Part shown: positions 46,760 to 55,303 of the stretch, piece after piece | Position numbering within the stretch: position 1 is the first letter of the stretch | Layout of the letters: every line of letters starts with the position of its first letter | Origin: Skermanella stibiiresistens SB22 | Lineage (GTDB): Bacteria; Pseudomonadota; Alphaproteobacteria; Azospirillales; Azospirillaceae | DNA length: 64,000 bases | Assembly (NCBI RefSeq): GCF_000576635.1 | Contig: NZ_AVFL01000010.1 | Coordinates: forward strand, 1 to 64,000 | Direction: 5' to 3' | Notes under the pieces: model-generated | What the model was told of the DNA's origin: nothing | The model's input: only the letters and a program-made list of their open reading frames with translations | Databases searched by the model: none | Made by a program: the position numbers and the translations under genes

Positions 46760-48175
46760 TCAGGCGCGATAGAACATCGACGCCGACCCATCCGCGACCC
46801 GCTGCCTCGGCAGCCTGACGGTCACCGTGGTGCCCTGTCCCACAGCGCTTTCGATCTCCAGCGATCCGCCATGGCGTTCCGCCAGCGTCTTGCACAGCGG
46901 CAGGCCCAGACCGGTGCCGCCGAACCTGCGGGTATAGGTGTTTTCCAGCTGGCAGAAGGGTTCCAGCGCGCGCGGTATGTCCTCCGCCGCCATGCCGATG
47001 CCGGTGTCGATCACCTGGAGCATCGCGCCGCCGTCCTCGGTCAGGTTGGCCCGGATCTCGATCCTCCCGCCCGACGGCGTGAATTTCACCGCGTTGCCGA
47101 CCAGGTTGATCAGGATCTGCCGGATGCGGGTGGGGTCGGCGTGGATCGCCGGCATGCCGCTCCGGATGCCGACCGTCAGTTCGACGCCGCGGCTACCCGC
47201 CAGCGGAGCGACCGCGCTCAGCGCCGCCGCCGCCGCCTGGTTCAGGTCGACATACTCCTCCCGCAGGGTGGCGCGGCCCGATTGCAGCCGGGAGAAGTCC
47301 AGGATGTCCTGGATCAGACTGAGCAGGTGCTGGCCGTTCTCGTGGATGTCGGACGCGTATTCCCGGTACTTCTCCTGCGGCGCCGAACCGTAGAGCTCGT
47401 CGCGGATGATCTCCGAGAAGCCGATGATCGCGTTCAGTGGCGTGCGCAGCTCATGGCTGAGGTTGGCGAGGAACGCCGCCTTGATCGAATTGGCTTCCTC
47501 CGCCGCGATCTTGGCGATGCGCAGCTCCTCCTCGACCCGGCGCCGCTGCATGATGTCGGCGAAAACGCCCAGCGCCGCCTCGACGATCTCCCGGTCGTCG
47601 GCGCCGAATGGACGCGAGACGTTGGCCTCCATCCGGTTGCCGAACAGCAAGGCGACACCCGAGGCCGGATCGTAGGCCCAGATCACGAAAGGCAGTCCCA
47701 GCGCCTCGGTCAGCACGACGCCGACGCCGTCGCTGGCCTCGCGCGACGAGGTGAAGAAGAATTCCGGCGGTTCCGCCAGCGGCACGTCGTCGGCCAAGCG
47801 CGGCCGGCCGAAGCCCAGCCGGTTGACGATGGAGAACAGACCGCGGTGCGGATCGCGCCTCAGGATCGCGGCGCGGTCGCAGACCAGGTTGTCCAGCACG
47901 ATCTCCAGCATGCGGTTGCCGATCGCCTCGTCCGAGGCGTCGACATTGACCAGCCCGAAGGCTGTCCGCAGCAGCCGGGCCGCCGTCCTGGACCGGCGCG
48001 CCTCGCGGTGGGCGCGGCTCTGGTCCTCCTGGAGGCGCAGCACGCGGGCGCCCAGGTCGTTGCACTGCCGGCGATAGAAGGCGAGTTCGTTCTCCAGGGC
48101 GGCGCGGTCCCGCTCCATGACGGCTGGAAGGTCCCGCTCGGGCTTGTCGCCGGGATGGCTCCGCCCCGCCGTCAT
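46760..48175 (-). CDS. Cytosolic sensor histidine kinase (GAF-HisKA-HATPase)
   Basis: 471 residues, no membrane helix. The N-terminal coiled coil (about 18-70) leads into a GAF-like domain (about 75-215), then HisKA with ANLSHELRTPLNAIIGFSEII and HATPase with NLVGNAVKFTPSGG and FGGTGLGLPLCKTLAERHGG. Its start overlaps the end of the FIST gene by 4 bases (ATGA), so it is translated with it. A FIST protein plus a kinase and a receiver, in one operon, fits a ligand-sensing two-component system; nitric-oxide-sensing NosP/NahK pairs have this content, an inference here. Confidence 0.93.
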   Translation of the reverse strand: MTAGRSHPGDKPERDLPAVMERDRAALENELAFYRRQCNDLGARVLRLQEDQSRAHREARRSRTAARLLRTAFGLVNVDASDEAIGNRMLEIVLDNLVCDRAAILRRDPHRGLFSIVNRLGFGRPRLADDVPLAEPPEFFFTSSREASDGVGVVLTEALGLPFVIWAYDPASGVALLFGNRMEANVSRPFGADDREIVEAALGVFADIMQRRRVEEELRIAKIAAEEANSIKAAFLANLSHELRTPLNAIIGFSEIIRDELYGSAPQEKYREYASDIHENGQHLLSLIQDILDFSRLQSGRATLREEYVDLNQAAAAALSAVAPLAGSRGVELTVGIRSGMPAIHADPTRIRQILINLVGNAVKFTPSGGRIEIRANLTEDGGAMLQVIDTGIGMAAEDIPRALEPFCQLENTYTRRFGGTGLGLPLCKTLAERHGGSLEIESAVGQGTTVTVRLPRQRVADGSASMFYRA

Positions 48176-49443
48176 GGCCCGGTGTCCGGAGCGCCCCGAT
48201 CGTGATCGCGACCCTGGGGATCGCCACCGGCCGGATCACCATGCAGGATCGTCAGGACCGCGGTCCAATCGAGCGACCGGCTATGCGCGTCGCCGACCGG
48301 CGCTATCTCCACGCCGGAGTAGAAGCCCAGCAGCGGGGCTGGTATGGCGATCTCATCGAGCAGCACCTCCGCCTCCTCGATCTCCGACCCGCTGCGGGCG
48401 CCCGCCCGGCCCGCGCAGTCGATGTACAGGGCCATCACCGGCCGCCTGCCGGCGAACCGCTCGTTCATCGACCGCACACCGTCCCTGACACTCTGCACCA
48501 TCAAACCATTGTCCCGCGACATGATCTGTACGACGGATCCCAAGCGGAAGTCTGGCTCGAACAAAGTAATCGAACGGCGCTCTGGAGAAGCTTGCAGGAT
48601 CAGCCTATTCACATACCGGTTCTCATCGTATTCGGCAAACGGATCACCGTGCTTCTCGCCAAGGGTAACCATAAGGGACAGCGCGCCGGTCTGATCCTCC
48701 CCGACCTCGATGCCCAGCATGCCCTCCAACACGTCAAGGGCCGGGCGGCCGTCGAGTTCCATGACCTCGGCGCCATCGATGCCGGTGATCCTCATGAAGG
48801 TGCTGACCGGCACGCAGCCATGCAGGATGGTGGTCTCGGCGCGGAGCGACGGGGGCAGCACGACCGCCACCGCCGTGTGCTTGCGCGGACGCGTGCCGTC
48901 GAACACGTAGCCATCCGACAGGTTCATGTCGGTTAGGGTGCCGGCGCCGACCAGATGGGGCCTGCGGGAGCCCAGCCCCTGGTAGATCCCCTCCACCAAG
49001 GGACTAGCCGGATGCAGGCGGGGTGGCGAGGTCGAGGCGACGCTGTCGTAGAACAGGAAGACGACGCGCCCGTCGTCGACCACGTTCACCAGAAGGTCGC
49101 CCAAACGGCGGCCGGCGGCACCTTCCCCATCGAGCAATCCATCATCGACCAGGATCGCGGGTTCGCCGATGTCGCTGGGAAACAGGCCGACCGCGACCTC
49201 GAAGCCGCTATAGCCGAAGCCGGCGGCCGTGATGGCACCCGCGGCGGAACCACCGACCACCGCGATCACCCCAACCACGCTTCGCAATCCCGCCAACACC
49301 TGCGCCGGGTCGTGCTTGCCGCCGCAAAACAGCAAGGCCCAACTGGGAGCCATTCCTGGAACCAACGCCGCCACCGCCCGGCGCGCCGCCTCGGCGCCGG
49401 CTTCCCTCGGATCGGGATTGTTGCCGCGGCCCACGCCGATCAA
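48172..49443 (-). CDS. FIST-domain sensory protein (FIST_N plus FIST_C)
   Basis: 423 residues with a FIST_N domain (WALLFCGGKHDPAQVLAGLRS, VIAVVGGSAAGAITAAGFGYSG) and FIST_C (RPVMALYIDCAGRAG, GFYSGVEIAPVGD). FIST proteins bind small ligands; some (NosP) bind haem and sense NO. Candidate haem-ligand histidines are present at several places (LFCGGKHDP, RRPHLVGAG, RKHTAVAV), but none can be called. The start is a TTG overlapping the receiver stop (TTGA), and the stop overlaps the kinase start, a fully coupled receiver-FIST-kinase operon. Confidence 0.9.
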   Translation of the reverse strand: MIGVGRGNNPDPREAGAEAARRAVAALVPGMAPSWALLFCGGKHDPAQVLAGLRSVVGVIAVVGGSAAGAITAAGFGYSGFEVAVGLFPSDIGEPAILVDDGLLDGEGAAGRRLGDLLVNVVDDGRVVFLFYDSVASTSPPRLHPASPLVEGIYQGLGSRRPHLVGAGTLTDMNLSDGYVFDGTRPRKHTAVAVVLPPSLRAETTILHGCVPVSTFMRITGIDGAEVMELDGRPALDVLEGMLGIEVGEDQTGALSLMVTLGEKHGDPFAEYDENRYVNRLILQASPERRSITLFEPDFRLGSVVQIMSRDNGLMVQSVRDGVRSMNERFAGRRPVMALYIDCAGRAGARSGSEIEEAEVLLDEIAIPAPLLGFYSGVEIAPVGDAHSRSLDWTAVLTILHGDPAGGDPQGRDHDRGAPDTGP

Positions 49444-49946
49444 GATCCGCCCCTTTCCCCCTCATGTCCGACCAGTTTGAAGTTGGCGTGGCGCCGGACC
49501 AGCCGTAGCAACTCCGGCGCCGAGATCGGCTTGGCGACATATTCGTCACATCCGGCGTGCCTGATGATGGCCTCATCCTCCGGCGTGGCGTAGGCGGTCA
49601 CCGCGATGACCGGAATGGTCCGAAGATGCTCGTTGTTCCGGATGGCCTTGGCAACATCCACTCCGGACATATCCGGCAGGCCAATGTCCAGCAGGATGGC
49701 GTCGGGCCTGAACTCCAGGGCCAGTTCCAGTGCCCGCTCCCCGTCCGTCGCCTTGAACGTGGTGTAGCCGGCGGCTTGCAGCAGGTCGTCGAGTAATTTC
49801 AGGTTGAAGGCGTTATCCTCGACGATCAGGACGGTCTTGATCGGGTGTGGAGGCTTGCCTTCGGAACCTCCACCCCGGCGGGAAGACTCAGGCGCCGACG
49901 GGGGAGACGCACCTTCGCCGGTAACGAGAGACAATTGTCGCGGCAT
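49440..49946 (-). CDS. Single-domain response regulator (DivK-like)
   Basis: 168 residues: a disordered Pro/Gly/Ser-rich N-terminus of about 35 residues, then a CheY-like receiver with KTVLIVEDNAFNLKLL, the phosphoacceptor Asp in AILLDIGLPDMSG, VIAVTAYAT and YVAKPIS. No output domain, so it probably passes phosphate or binds a partner. First gene of the operon with FIST and kinase; AGGT precedes the ATG at 49946. Confidence 0.9.
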   Translation of the reverse strand: MPRQLSLVTGEGASPPSAPESSRRGGGSEGKPPHPIKTVLIVEDNAFNLKLLDDLLQAAGYTTFKATDGERALELALEFRPDAILLDIGLPDMSGVDVAKAIRNNEHLRTIPVIAVTAYATPEDEAIIRHAGCDEYVAKPISAPELLRLVRRHANFKLVGHEGERGGS

Positions 49947-50206
49947 GCGAACCTGTTACTGAAGTGGAGGTTCTAATATCTACCACCTGAATGGGGATAT
50001 CCAGAAGAAAAATTGGCCGAACGATCGGTGAACATGCCTAACAAAGCCGCCCCAAACCACAACGCCGCATGTGGGCGCAGTTTAATTAAACTTGCACCGC
50101 ATGCTGGAAACTCATGATCGGCAAGCTAAGAAAATAGAGATGATTTCACAACAATTAAGTCTTTATACATAGGTCGTTTGGTCTTGTCGTCGCGGGCACC
50201 CGCAAT
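49947..50206. other. Intergenic region with a 14-bp palindrome
   Basis: A 260-base, AT-richer gap holding the promoter of the receiver-FIST-kinase operon. The perfect palindrome AGTTTAATTAAACT (50079-50092) is flanked by near-copies GCCGCATGT and ACCGCATGC. It could be a regulator site. No gene is seen here. Confidence 0.4.
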
Positions 50207-50413
50207 TCAAGAACTCCCCGCATCCCATCCACGGTAGAACAGCGCGAAGCCGATCGCCGCCATGCCGGCCGCGATCAACAGACCGAAGCCACCGATCGCC
50301 CTGTCGATCCAAAAGGCGTTCAGCAGGACGCTCAGGAAGATCACCACGAAACCAGCCAAGGCCTGGGGTGTCCACGACGACTTCTCGATCCGGCGAAGGC
50401 GCGCTGGGTACAT
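50207..50413 (-). CDS. Small protein with two membrane helices
   Basis: 68 residues: hydrophobic helices near 19-38 (LAGFVVIFLSVLLNAFWID) and 42-60 (GFGLLIAAGMAAIGFALFY), a positive N-terminus (MYPARLRRIEKSS) and a short polar tail. GAGG lies just before the ATG at 50413 (GAGGAAACGAGG). No family recognised. Confidence 0.6.
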   Translation of the reverse strand: MYPARLRRIEKSSWTPQALAGFVVIFLSVLLNAFWIDRAIGGFGLLIAAGMAAIGFALFYRGWDAGSS

Positions 50414-50687
50414 CCTCGTTTCCTCTTTCCCTTGGGGTTTCGTGGCGGCGCGCGCGTGGCGTCCGTCATTTTGTTTCCAATTAACCGACGGTCCTTTCAG
50501 TTTTCAACGATTTTGAAGGATAGGATTGGCACAAACGAGCGTTTCGATGGCTCGAACGCGCGATCCGCCGTCGTCAATTCGGACTAATGGCAAGCGGTTG
50601 AAAGCGGCCTATGATCCATCCAAAGCCGCTGGAGAACACGGCGGGGCGCCACGTCAGAGCGCCGCCAGGAAGGGAGAGAGAGGGACG
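50414..50687. other. Gap between the small membrane gene and the RHH gene
   Basis: 274 bases that must contain divergent promoters. A frame open from 50526 in phase with the next gene lacks a ribosome site and is not called. Nothing else visible. Confidence 0.3.
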
Positions 50688-51008
50688 ATGTGCAATCTAT
50701 TCGCCACACAGGATCCGGCCTCGTACGAATGCGAGACGCGCGCGGTCAGGCTGCACGGCCACACGACCAGCATCCGCCTGGAGGCGGAGTTCTGGGCGAT
50801 CCTGGGTGAGATCGCCGGCCGCGAGGGCCTGACGCTGGCGCGCTTCCTCTGCACGCTGCACGACGAGGTGCTGCAAAGGCAGGGCGACGTGCCGAACTTC
50901 GCGTCGATGTTGCGGGTGACCTGCGCCCTTTACCTGCGCGACCCCGCCGCCCACGCCGCCGCCGTCGCCAAACGCAGGTTCAGGGAAATCGACGCTGTAG
51001 TAGCATGA
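50688..51008 (+). CDS. Ribbon-helix-helix DNA-binding protein
   Basis: 106 residues; the ATG at 50688 follows GGGAGAGAGAGGG. The segment RAVRLHGHTTSIRLEAEFWAILGEIAGREGLTLARFL is an RHH_4-type strand and two helices, as in small alphaproteobacterial arylsulfate-regulator-like or plasmid-type proteins. The C-terminal 50 residues form an extra helical part (ASMLRVTCALYLRDPAAHA). Probably a dimeric repressor; its target is unknown. Confidence 0.82.
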   Translation: MCNLFATQDPASYECETRAVRLHGHTTSIRLEAEFWAILGEIAGREGLTLARFLCTLHDEVLQRQGDVPNFASMLRVTCALYLRDPAAHAAAVAKRRFREIDAVVA

Positions 51009-51083
51009 TACTACCACCGCCGTGAATGGCCGCCCTAGGATTTCACTCTGACGAGCGAAAGACCTGGAGGAGGCGGGAGCGTC

Positions 51084-51479
51084 ATGGCCAAGGTGATCCA
51101 CGCGATGATCCGCGTGCTGGACGAGAATAGATCACGCGACTTCTACGCCCGCGCGTTCGGGCTGGAAGCGGCCGATCGGTATGGGTTCGACGGGTTCACC
51201 CTCGTCTACCTGCGGAACCGGGAAGCCGACTTCGAGATCGAGCTGACCATCAACCATGGTCGGACGGAGCCCTACGACCTGGGCGACGGCTATGGGCACA
51301 TCGCCGTCGCCGTGGACGACCTGGACGCCGAGCACCGCCGCTTCGCCGAGCTGGGCGTCAACCCCGATCCCATCAAGGAGTTCATGCGCGACGGCGCGCT
51401 GATGGCGCGCTTCTTCTTCGTGCGCGATCCCGACGGCTACAAGGTGGAGGTGCTGCAGAGGCACGGCAGATACCGCTGA
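51084..51479 (+). CDS. Lactoylglutathione lyase / glyoxalase I (VOC family)
   Basis: 131-residue metal-dependent enzyme detoxifying methylglyoxal with glutathione. Two beta-alpha-beta-beta-beta modules: MIRVLDENRSRDFYARAFGLEA with metal His at HAMIRV, FEIELTINHGRTEPYDLGDGYGHIAVAV with Glu and His ligands, and the last Glu in DPDGYKVEVLQ. GGAGG lies 13-15 bases before the ATG. It ends 88 bases before the Tat/GMC pair. Confidence 0.9.
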   Translation: MAKVIHAMIRVLDENRSRDFYARAFGLEAADRYGFDGFTLVYLRNREADFEIELTINHGRTEPYDLGDGYGHIAVAVDDLDAEHRRFAELGVNPDPIKEFMRDGALMARFFFVRDPDGYKVEVLQRHGRYR

Positions 51480-51567
51480 GGAAGACTTCCAAGACCAACG
51501 GCCAAGAACAAGCGGCCAGTAAAAGCCGAAGAGGCGAACGAACACCTGTTCCCGAGGGAGGAGCACA

Positions 51568-52119
51568 ATGAGGACCATCGACAAGCGGCTCAAGGTCACC
51601 AGGAGAAACTTCTTGAAGTCGGGCGCGGCGGCGGCCGGCGTCACGGCGCTGGCGACCGGAACGGTGGTGATCGACCCCAATGGCGCCTGGGCCATGTCGG
51701 CCAAGACGCTGAAGCCGGACACCATGGTGACACTGGTCAGGATGGCGCGCGACCTCTACCCGCACGACCGCCTGGGTGACATCCACTACGCCCGCGCGAT
51801 CGAGCCCTACGACGCCAAGGCCGGCGCCGACGAGACGCTGAAGCGCCTGATCGAGGAGGGGATCTCCGGATTGAACCAGGCGGCCCAGGCCAAGCACGCC
51901 AGCCCCTACGCCGCCGTCGCCGAGGAGGGCGACCGGGTGGCGTTGCTGAAGTCGATGGAGGCGACGCCGTTCTTCCAGAAGATCCGGGGCGACATGGTGG
52001 TCGCCGTCTACAACCAGCCGGAGGTGTGGACGAAACTCGGCTACGAGGGCTCCTCGGCCGAGCATGGCGGGTACATCCACCGGGGCTTCGACGACATCGA
52101 TTGGCTGAAAGACGCCTGA
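51568..52119 (+). CDS. Tat-exported small subunit (gluconate 2-dehydrogenase subunit 3 family)
   Basis: 183 residues. The Tat signal is VTRRNFLKSGAAAAGVTALA (Arg12-Arg13) with cleavage near GAWAMS. The mature part (TMVTLVRMARDLYPHDRLGD, SPYAAVAEEGDRVALLKSME, EVWTKLGYEGSSAEHGGYIHRGFDD) matches the small subunit of periplasmic GMC dehydrogenases. It helps export the signal-less catalytic subunit that follows after 18 bases. GGGAGGAG precedes the ATG. Confidence 0.9.
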   Translation: MRTIDKRLKVTRRNFLKSGAAAAGVTALATGTVVIDPNGAWAMSAKTLKPDTMVTLVRMARDLYPHDRLGDIHYARAIEPYDAKAGADETLKRLIEEGISGLNQAAQAKHASPYAAVAEEGDRVALLKSMEATPFFQKIRGDMVVAVYNQPEVWTKLGYEGSSAEHGGYIHRGFDDIDWLKDA

Positions 52120-52137
52120 GCGGAAGGGAACGGGATC

Positions 52138-53709
52138 ATGGCTGCTAAATTCGACCTCAACGACGATGGCGTCGTGGTGATCGTGGGCTCGGGCGCCGGT
52201 GGCGGCACGCTCGGCAACGAACTGGCCCAGAAGGGCGTCAAGGTGGTGGTGCTGGAGGCCGGCCCCCGTGTCGAGATGGAGGAGTTCGTCAACAACGAAT
52301 GGGAATCCTTTTCGCAGATCAGCTGGCTCGACAAGCGGACGACCTCGGGAAGCTGGCGCGTCGCCAAGGATTTCGCCGGGCTGCCCGCCTGGATCGTCAA
52401 GGCGGTGGGCGGCTCGACCATCCACTGGGCTGGCGCCAGCCTGCGGTTCCAGGAACACGAGTTCAAGACCCGCACCCATTACGGCGAGTTGGCCGGCGCC
52501 AACCTGCTGGACTGGCCGATCACCCTGGCGGAGCTGGAGCCCTACTACGCCAAGGCTGAATACAAGATGGGGGTGACTGGCACCAACGGCATTCCCCGCC
52601 TGCCCGGCAACAACAACTACAAGGTGCTGGCGGCGGGTGCCAAGGCGCTTGGCTACAAGGAGTTCCACTCCGGGAACATGGCGATCAACTCGCAGGAGCG
52701 CGACAACCGCGCCTCGTGCCAGCAGATCGGCTTCTGTTTCCAGGGCTGCAAGAGCGGCGCCAAATGGTCGACCCTGATGGCCGAAATCCCCAAGGGCGAG
52801 GATACCGGCAACCTGGAGGTCCGCTCCGACGCGCAAGTGATCAAGATCGAGCATGACGCCTCGGGCAAGGTCACGGGCGTGCTCTATGGCGACAAGGCCG
52901 GCAACGTCATGCGCCAGAAGGCCCGCGTCGTGGCGGTGGCCGGCAACTCGATCGAGAGCCCGCGCCTGCTGCTGAACTCCGCCTCGACCATGTTCCCCGA
53001 CGGTCTCGCCAACAGCTCCGGCCAAGTCGGGCGAAATTACATGCGGCACACCACCGGATCGGTCTACGCGGTGTTCGAGAACCCCGTCCACATGTACCGC
53101 GGCACGACCATGGCCGGCATCGTCCGCGACGAGGCCAAGCTCGACACGTCGCGCGGCTTCGCCGGGGGTTACGAGATGGAGACCCTTTCGCTGGGCGTGC
53201 CGTTCATGGCCGCCTTCCTCGATCCCGGCGCCTGGGGCCGCGGGTTCACCTCCGCGCTGGACGGCTACGACCACATGGCCGGCATGTGGATCGTCGGCGA
53301 GGACATGCCGCGCGAGACCAACCGGATCAGCCTGCACGCGACCGAGAAGGACAAGTTCGGAATGCCGATCCCGAACGTCCATTTCGATGACCATCCCAAC
53401 GACGTCGCGATGCGCAACCACGCCTTCAAGCAGGGTTCGGCGCTCTACGATGCGGTCGGGGCCACCCGGACGATCCACACCCCGCCCTATCCTTCCACCC
53501 ACAACATGGGCACCAACCGGATGAGCGCCAAGGCCAGCGACGGCGTGATCAACAAGCATGGCCAAGCCCACGACATCAAGAACCTGTTCGTGTCGGACGG
53601 CAGCCAGTTCACCACCGGAGCCGCCTGCAACCCGACCTTGACCATCGTCTCGCTGGCGATCCGGCAGGCGGAGTTCATCGCCGATCAGATGGGAAAGCGC
53701 GAGATCTGA
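52138..53709 (+). CDS. GMC-family dehydrogenase, catalytic subunit
   Basis: FAD enzyme of 523 residues oxidising a sugar, alcohol or sorbosone-type substrate in the periplasm. FAD-binding motif VVIVGSGAGGGTLGNELAQ (residues 12-30), AVGGSTIHWAGAS, and the GMC C-terminal region HNMGTNRMSAKASDGVIN with SDGSQFTTGAACNPTLTIV. It has no signal peptide, so it should ride on the Tat signal of the small subunit. Related complexes use a cytochrome c third subunit, but none is encoded within the next 5 kb. A terminator follows at 53758. Confidence 0.93.
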   Translation: MAAKFDLNDDGVVVIVGSGAGGGTLGNELAQKGVKVVVLEAGPRVEMEEFVNNEWESFSQISWLDKRTTSGSWRVAKDFAGLPAWIVKAVGGSTIHWAGASLRFQEHEFKTRTHYGELAGANLLDWPITLAELEPYYAKAEYKMGVTGTNGIPRLPGNNNYKVLAAGAKALGYKEFHSGNMAINSQERDNRASCQQIGFCFQGCKSGAKWSTLMAEIPKGEDTGNLEVRSDAQVIKIEHDASGKVTGVLYGDKAGNVMRQKARVVAVAGNSIESPRLLLNSASTMFPDGLANSSGQVGRNYMRHTTGSVYAVFENPVHMYRGTTMAGIVRDEAKLDTSRGFAGGYEMETLSLGVPFMAAFLDPGAWGRGFTSALDGYDHMAGMWIVGEDMPRETNRISLHATEKDKFGMPIPNVHFDDHPNDVAMRNHAFKQGSALYDAVGATRTIHTPPYPSTHNMGTNRMSAKASDGVINKHGQAHDIKNLFVSDGSQFTTGAACNPTLTIVSLAIRQAEFIADQMGKREI

Positions 53710-53757
53710 CCGGCCGGCCGGTGTCGCCGCCAGCCCGCCAAAGAAGCCCGATCGATT

Positions 53758-53789
53758 GGATGCGCTCGGCCCCACCGCCGGGCGCATCC
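53758..53789 (+). terminator. Terminator after the GMC dehydrogenase
   Basis: The palindrome GGATGCGC / GCGCATCC (53758-53765, 53782-53789) with an inner CGGC/GCCG stem is followed by TGATTCTTATTAATGG, a partial T-run. It ends the small subunit and dehydrogenase operon 50 bases after the stop. Confidence 0.75.
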
Positions 53790-53803
53790 TGATTCTTATT
53801 AAT

Positions 53804-53843
53804 GGTATTTTTCGATTTTCACCGGTATTTTTGATTTTTTTGG
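53804..53843 (+). repeat. T-rich 20-bp tandem repeat
   Basis: GGTATTTTTCGATTTTCACC is followed immediately by GGTATTTTTGATTTTTTTGG, a two-copy imperfect tandem array with a 20-base period. It lies inside the 377-base gap 53710-54086 between the GMC operon and the desaturase. The rest of that gap holds the terminator at 53758, and the A/T-rich region is a likely place for the desaturase promoter; no gene is seen. Confidence 0.5.
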
Positions 53844-54086
53844 TAAAGCCGTTCTCGCGCGACATATAACTTGATGCGCGGTTTCGGCGAAAAGCGTATA
53901 AGTCGAACCGTCGAGCCGGGAGGAGATTCAAAAGTTCATGTTCGAAGCTCTTTTCTTTCACTCCCGACACACAAGTTCTTAACCAGGGCATAATTCGCCC
54001 ATAATCATGGTCCATGAACGCGGTGTGACACTTGTTGAAACCTCCCGTGGCTGGGGCCACCCGTTCTCCCTCAACAGGAATACCGT

Positions 54087-55157
54087 ATGCTACCCGATGA
54101 ATCCGGGGCGCGGCCAATGTGCGCCTCGACCCCTACCCCTGCCGACATCCAGGCTCGAAAGCAGGTCGCTCGCCGCTGGGCCCAACAGCTCGCGGCCTAC
54201 AAGCAACCTGTCCTCCACCGGAGTGTCGGTCAGATAGGGACGACCCTGCTGCCGCTGGCCGGCATCGTCGTCCTGATGGGGCTGAGCCTGGAGGTGGGAT
54301 ACTGGTTGACCCTGCTCCTGGCGGTGCCCGCCGCCTTCTTCCTGGTGCGGGCCTTCATCCTGCAGCATGACTGCGGGCATGGCAGCCTGTTCAAGTCGGG
54401 CCGAGCCAACGACATCCTCGGGCGCTGCCTTGCCGTGCTGACCATGACGCCCTACGGGTACTGGAAGCGCGAGCACGCTATCCATCACGCGACCTCGGGC
54501 AATCTCGAGAAGCGCGGGGTCGGCGACATCACGACCCTGACCGTTCGCGAGTATCTGGCGCTGTCCCGCTGGGGCAGGCTGCGTTACAGGGCCTACCGGC
54601 ACCCGATCGTGCTGTTCGGCATCGGCCCGGCCTTCATGTTCCTGATCCGTCACCGCATCGCGATCGGCGATGGCACCAACGACCGCGCCGCCTGGACCAG
54701 CGTGCTCGGCACCAATGGCGCGATCCTGTTGGCGTTCCTGGTCGCGACGCTGGCGTTCGAGCCGCTGGCGATCCTGATGGTCTGGGGCCCGGTGATCCTC
54801 TTCGCCGCGACGATCGGCATCTGGATGTTCTACGTCCAGCACCAGTTCGAAGGCGTCCAGTGGCATCACGAGGAGGAGTGGGACTTCCACGGCGCCGCGC
54901 TGGATGGCTGCTCTTTCTACGACCTGCCGCGCTGGCTGCACTGGCTGACCGGCTATATCGGCTATCACCACGTCCATCACCTGTCGTCCAAGATTCCGAA
55001 CTACCGGCTGCGGGACTGCCACCTGTCGATCCCCGACCTCCAGCGGGTCCGCTCGCTGGGTCTGTTCGAGAGCCTGAAGACCGTCAGCCTCGCCCTATGG
55101 GACGAGGATAACCGCCGGATGATCCGCTTCGGGGAGTTGCGCCACCACATGGCGTGA
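54087..55157 (+). CDS. Fatty acid desaturase (DesA / omega-6-like type)
   Basis: 356-residue membrane di-iron enzyme. His boxes: HDCGHG near residue 94, HAIHH near 131 (KREHAIHHATSGN) and HHVHH near 291 (IGYHHVHHLSSKIPNYRL), with two pairs of membrane helices (about 52-92 and 165-255) between them. This spacing is that of acyl-lipid and plant-type delta-12 desaturases. The exact double-bond position is unknown. The ATG at 54087 is followed by a second ATG ten codons on that could also start it. A terminator follows. Confidence 0.9.
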   Translation: MLPDESGARPMCASTPTPADIQARKQVARRWAQQLAAYKQPVLHRSVGQIGTTLLPLAGIVVLMGLSLEVGYWLTLLLAVPAAFFLVRAFILQHDCGHGSLFKSGRANDILGRCLAVLTMTPYGYWKREHAIHHATSGNLEKRGVGDITTLTVREYLALSRWGRLRYRAYRHPIVLFGIGPAFMFLIRHRIAIGDGTNDRAAWTSVLGTNGAILLAFLVATLAFEPLAILMVWGPVILFAATIGIWMFYVQHQFEGVQWHHEEEWDFHGAALDGCSFYDLPRWLHWLTGYIGYHHVHHLSSKIPNYRLRDCHLSIPDLQRVRSLGLFESLKTVSLALWDEDNRRMIRFGELRHHMA

Positions 55158-55194
55158 CGCGTCCCAGACTCGATCCTCCACGACGTTCGATCGG

Positions 55195-55215
55195 AGCCGC
55201 CCCAACCGGGCGGCT
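55195..55215 (+). terminator. Rho-independent terminator after the desaturase
   Basis: AGCCGCCC (55195-55202) pairs with GGGCGGCT (55208-55215) around a CAACC loop, followed by TCTTTCGTTTT. It starts 37 bases after the desaturase stop. Confidence 0.85.
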
Positions 55216-55250
55216 TCTTTCGTTTTCAGGATCACGAGCCTCCGACTTCG

Positions 55251-55290
55251 GTTGACTAGGAAACTCGAAGCTTGTAGTTTCCTAGTCAAC
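55251..55290. promoter_or_regulatory. MarR promoter with a perfect 15-bp inverted repeat
   Basis: GTTGACTAGGAAACT (55251-55265) and AGTTTCCTAGTCAAC (55276-55290) are exact inverted copies separated by CGAAGCTTGT. TTGACT in the left arm (55252-55257) with a TAGTTT -10 (55275-55280) after 17 bases makes a good promoter buried in the palindrome, 13 bases before the MarR ATG. This is the layout of an autorepressor. Confidence 0.82.
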
Positions 55291-55303
55291 TGAAGGATCG
55301 GCC

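Noticed and set aside
53710-53722. CCGGCCGGCCGG palindrome after the GMC gene
   Set aside because: A short GC-only run; the terminator at 53758 explains the 3' end better.
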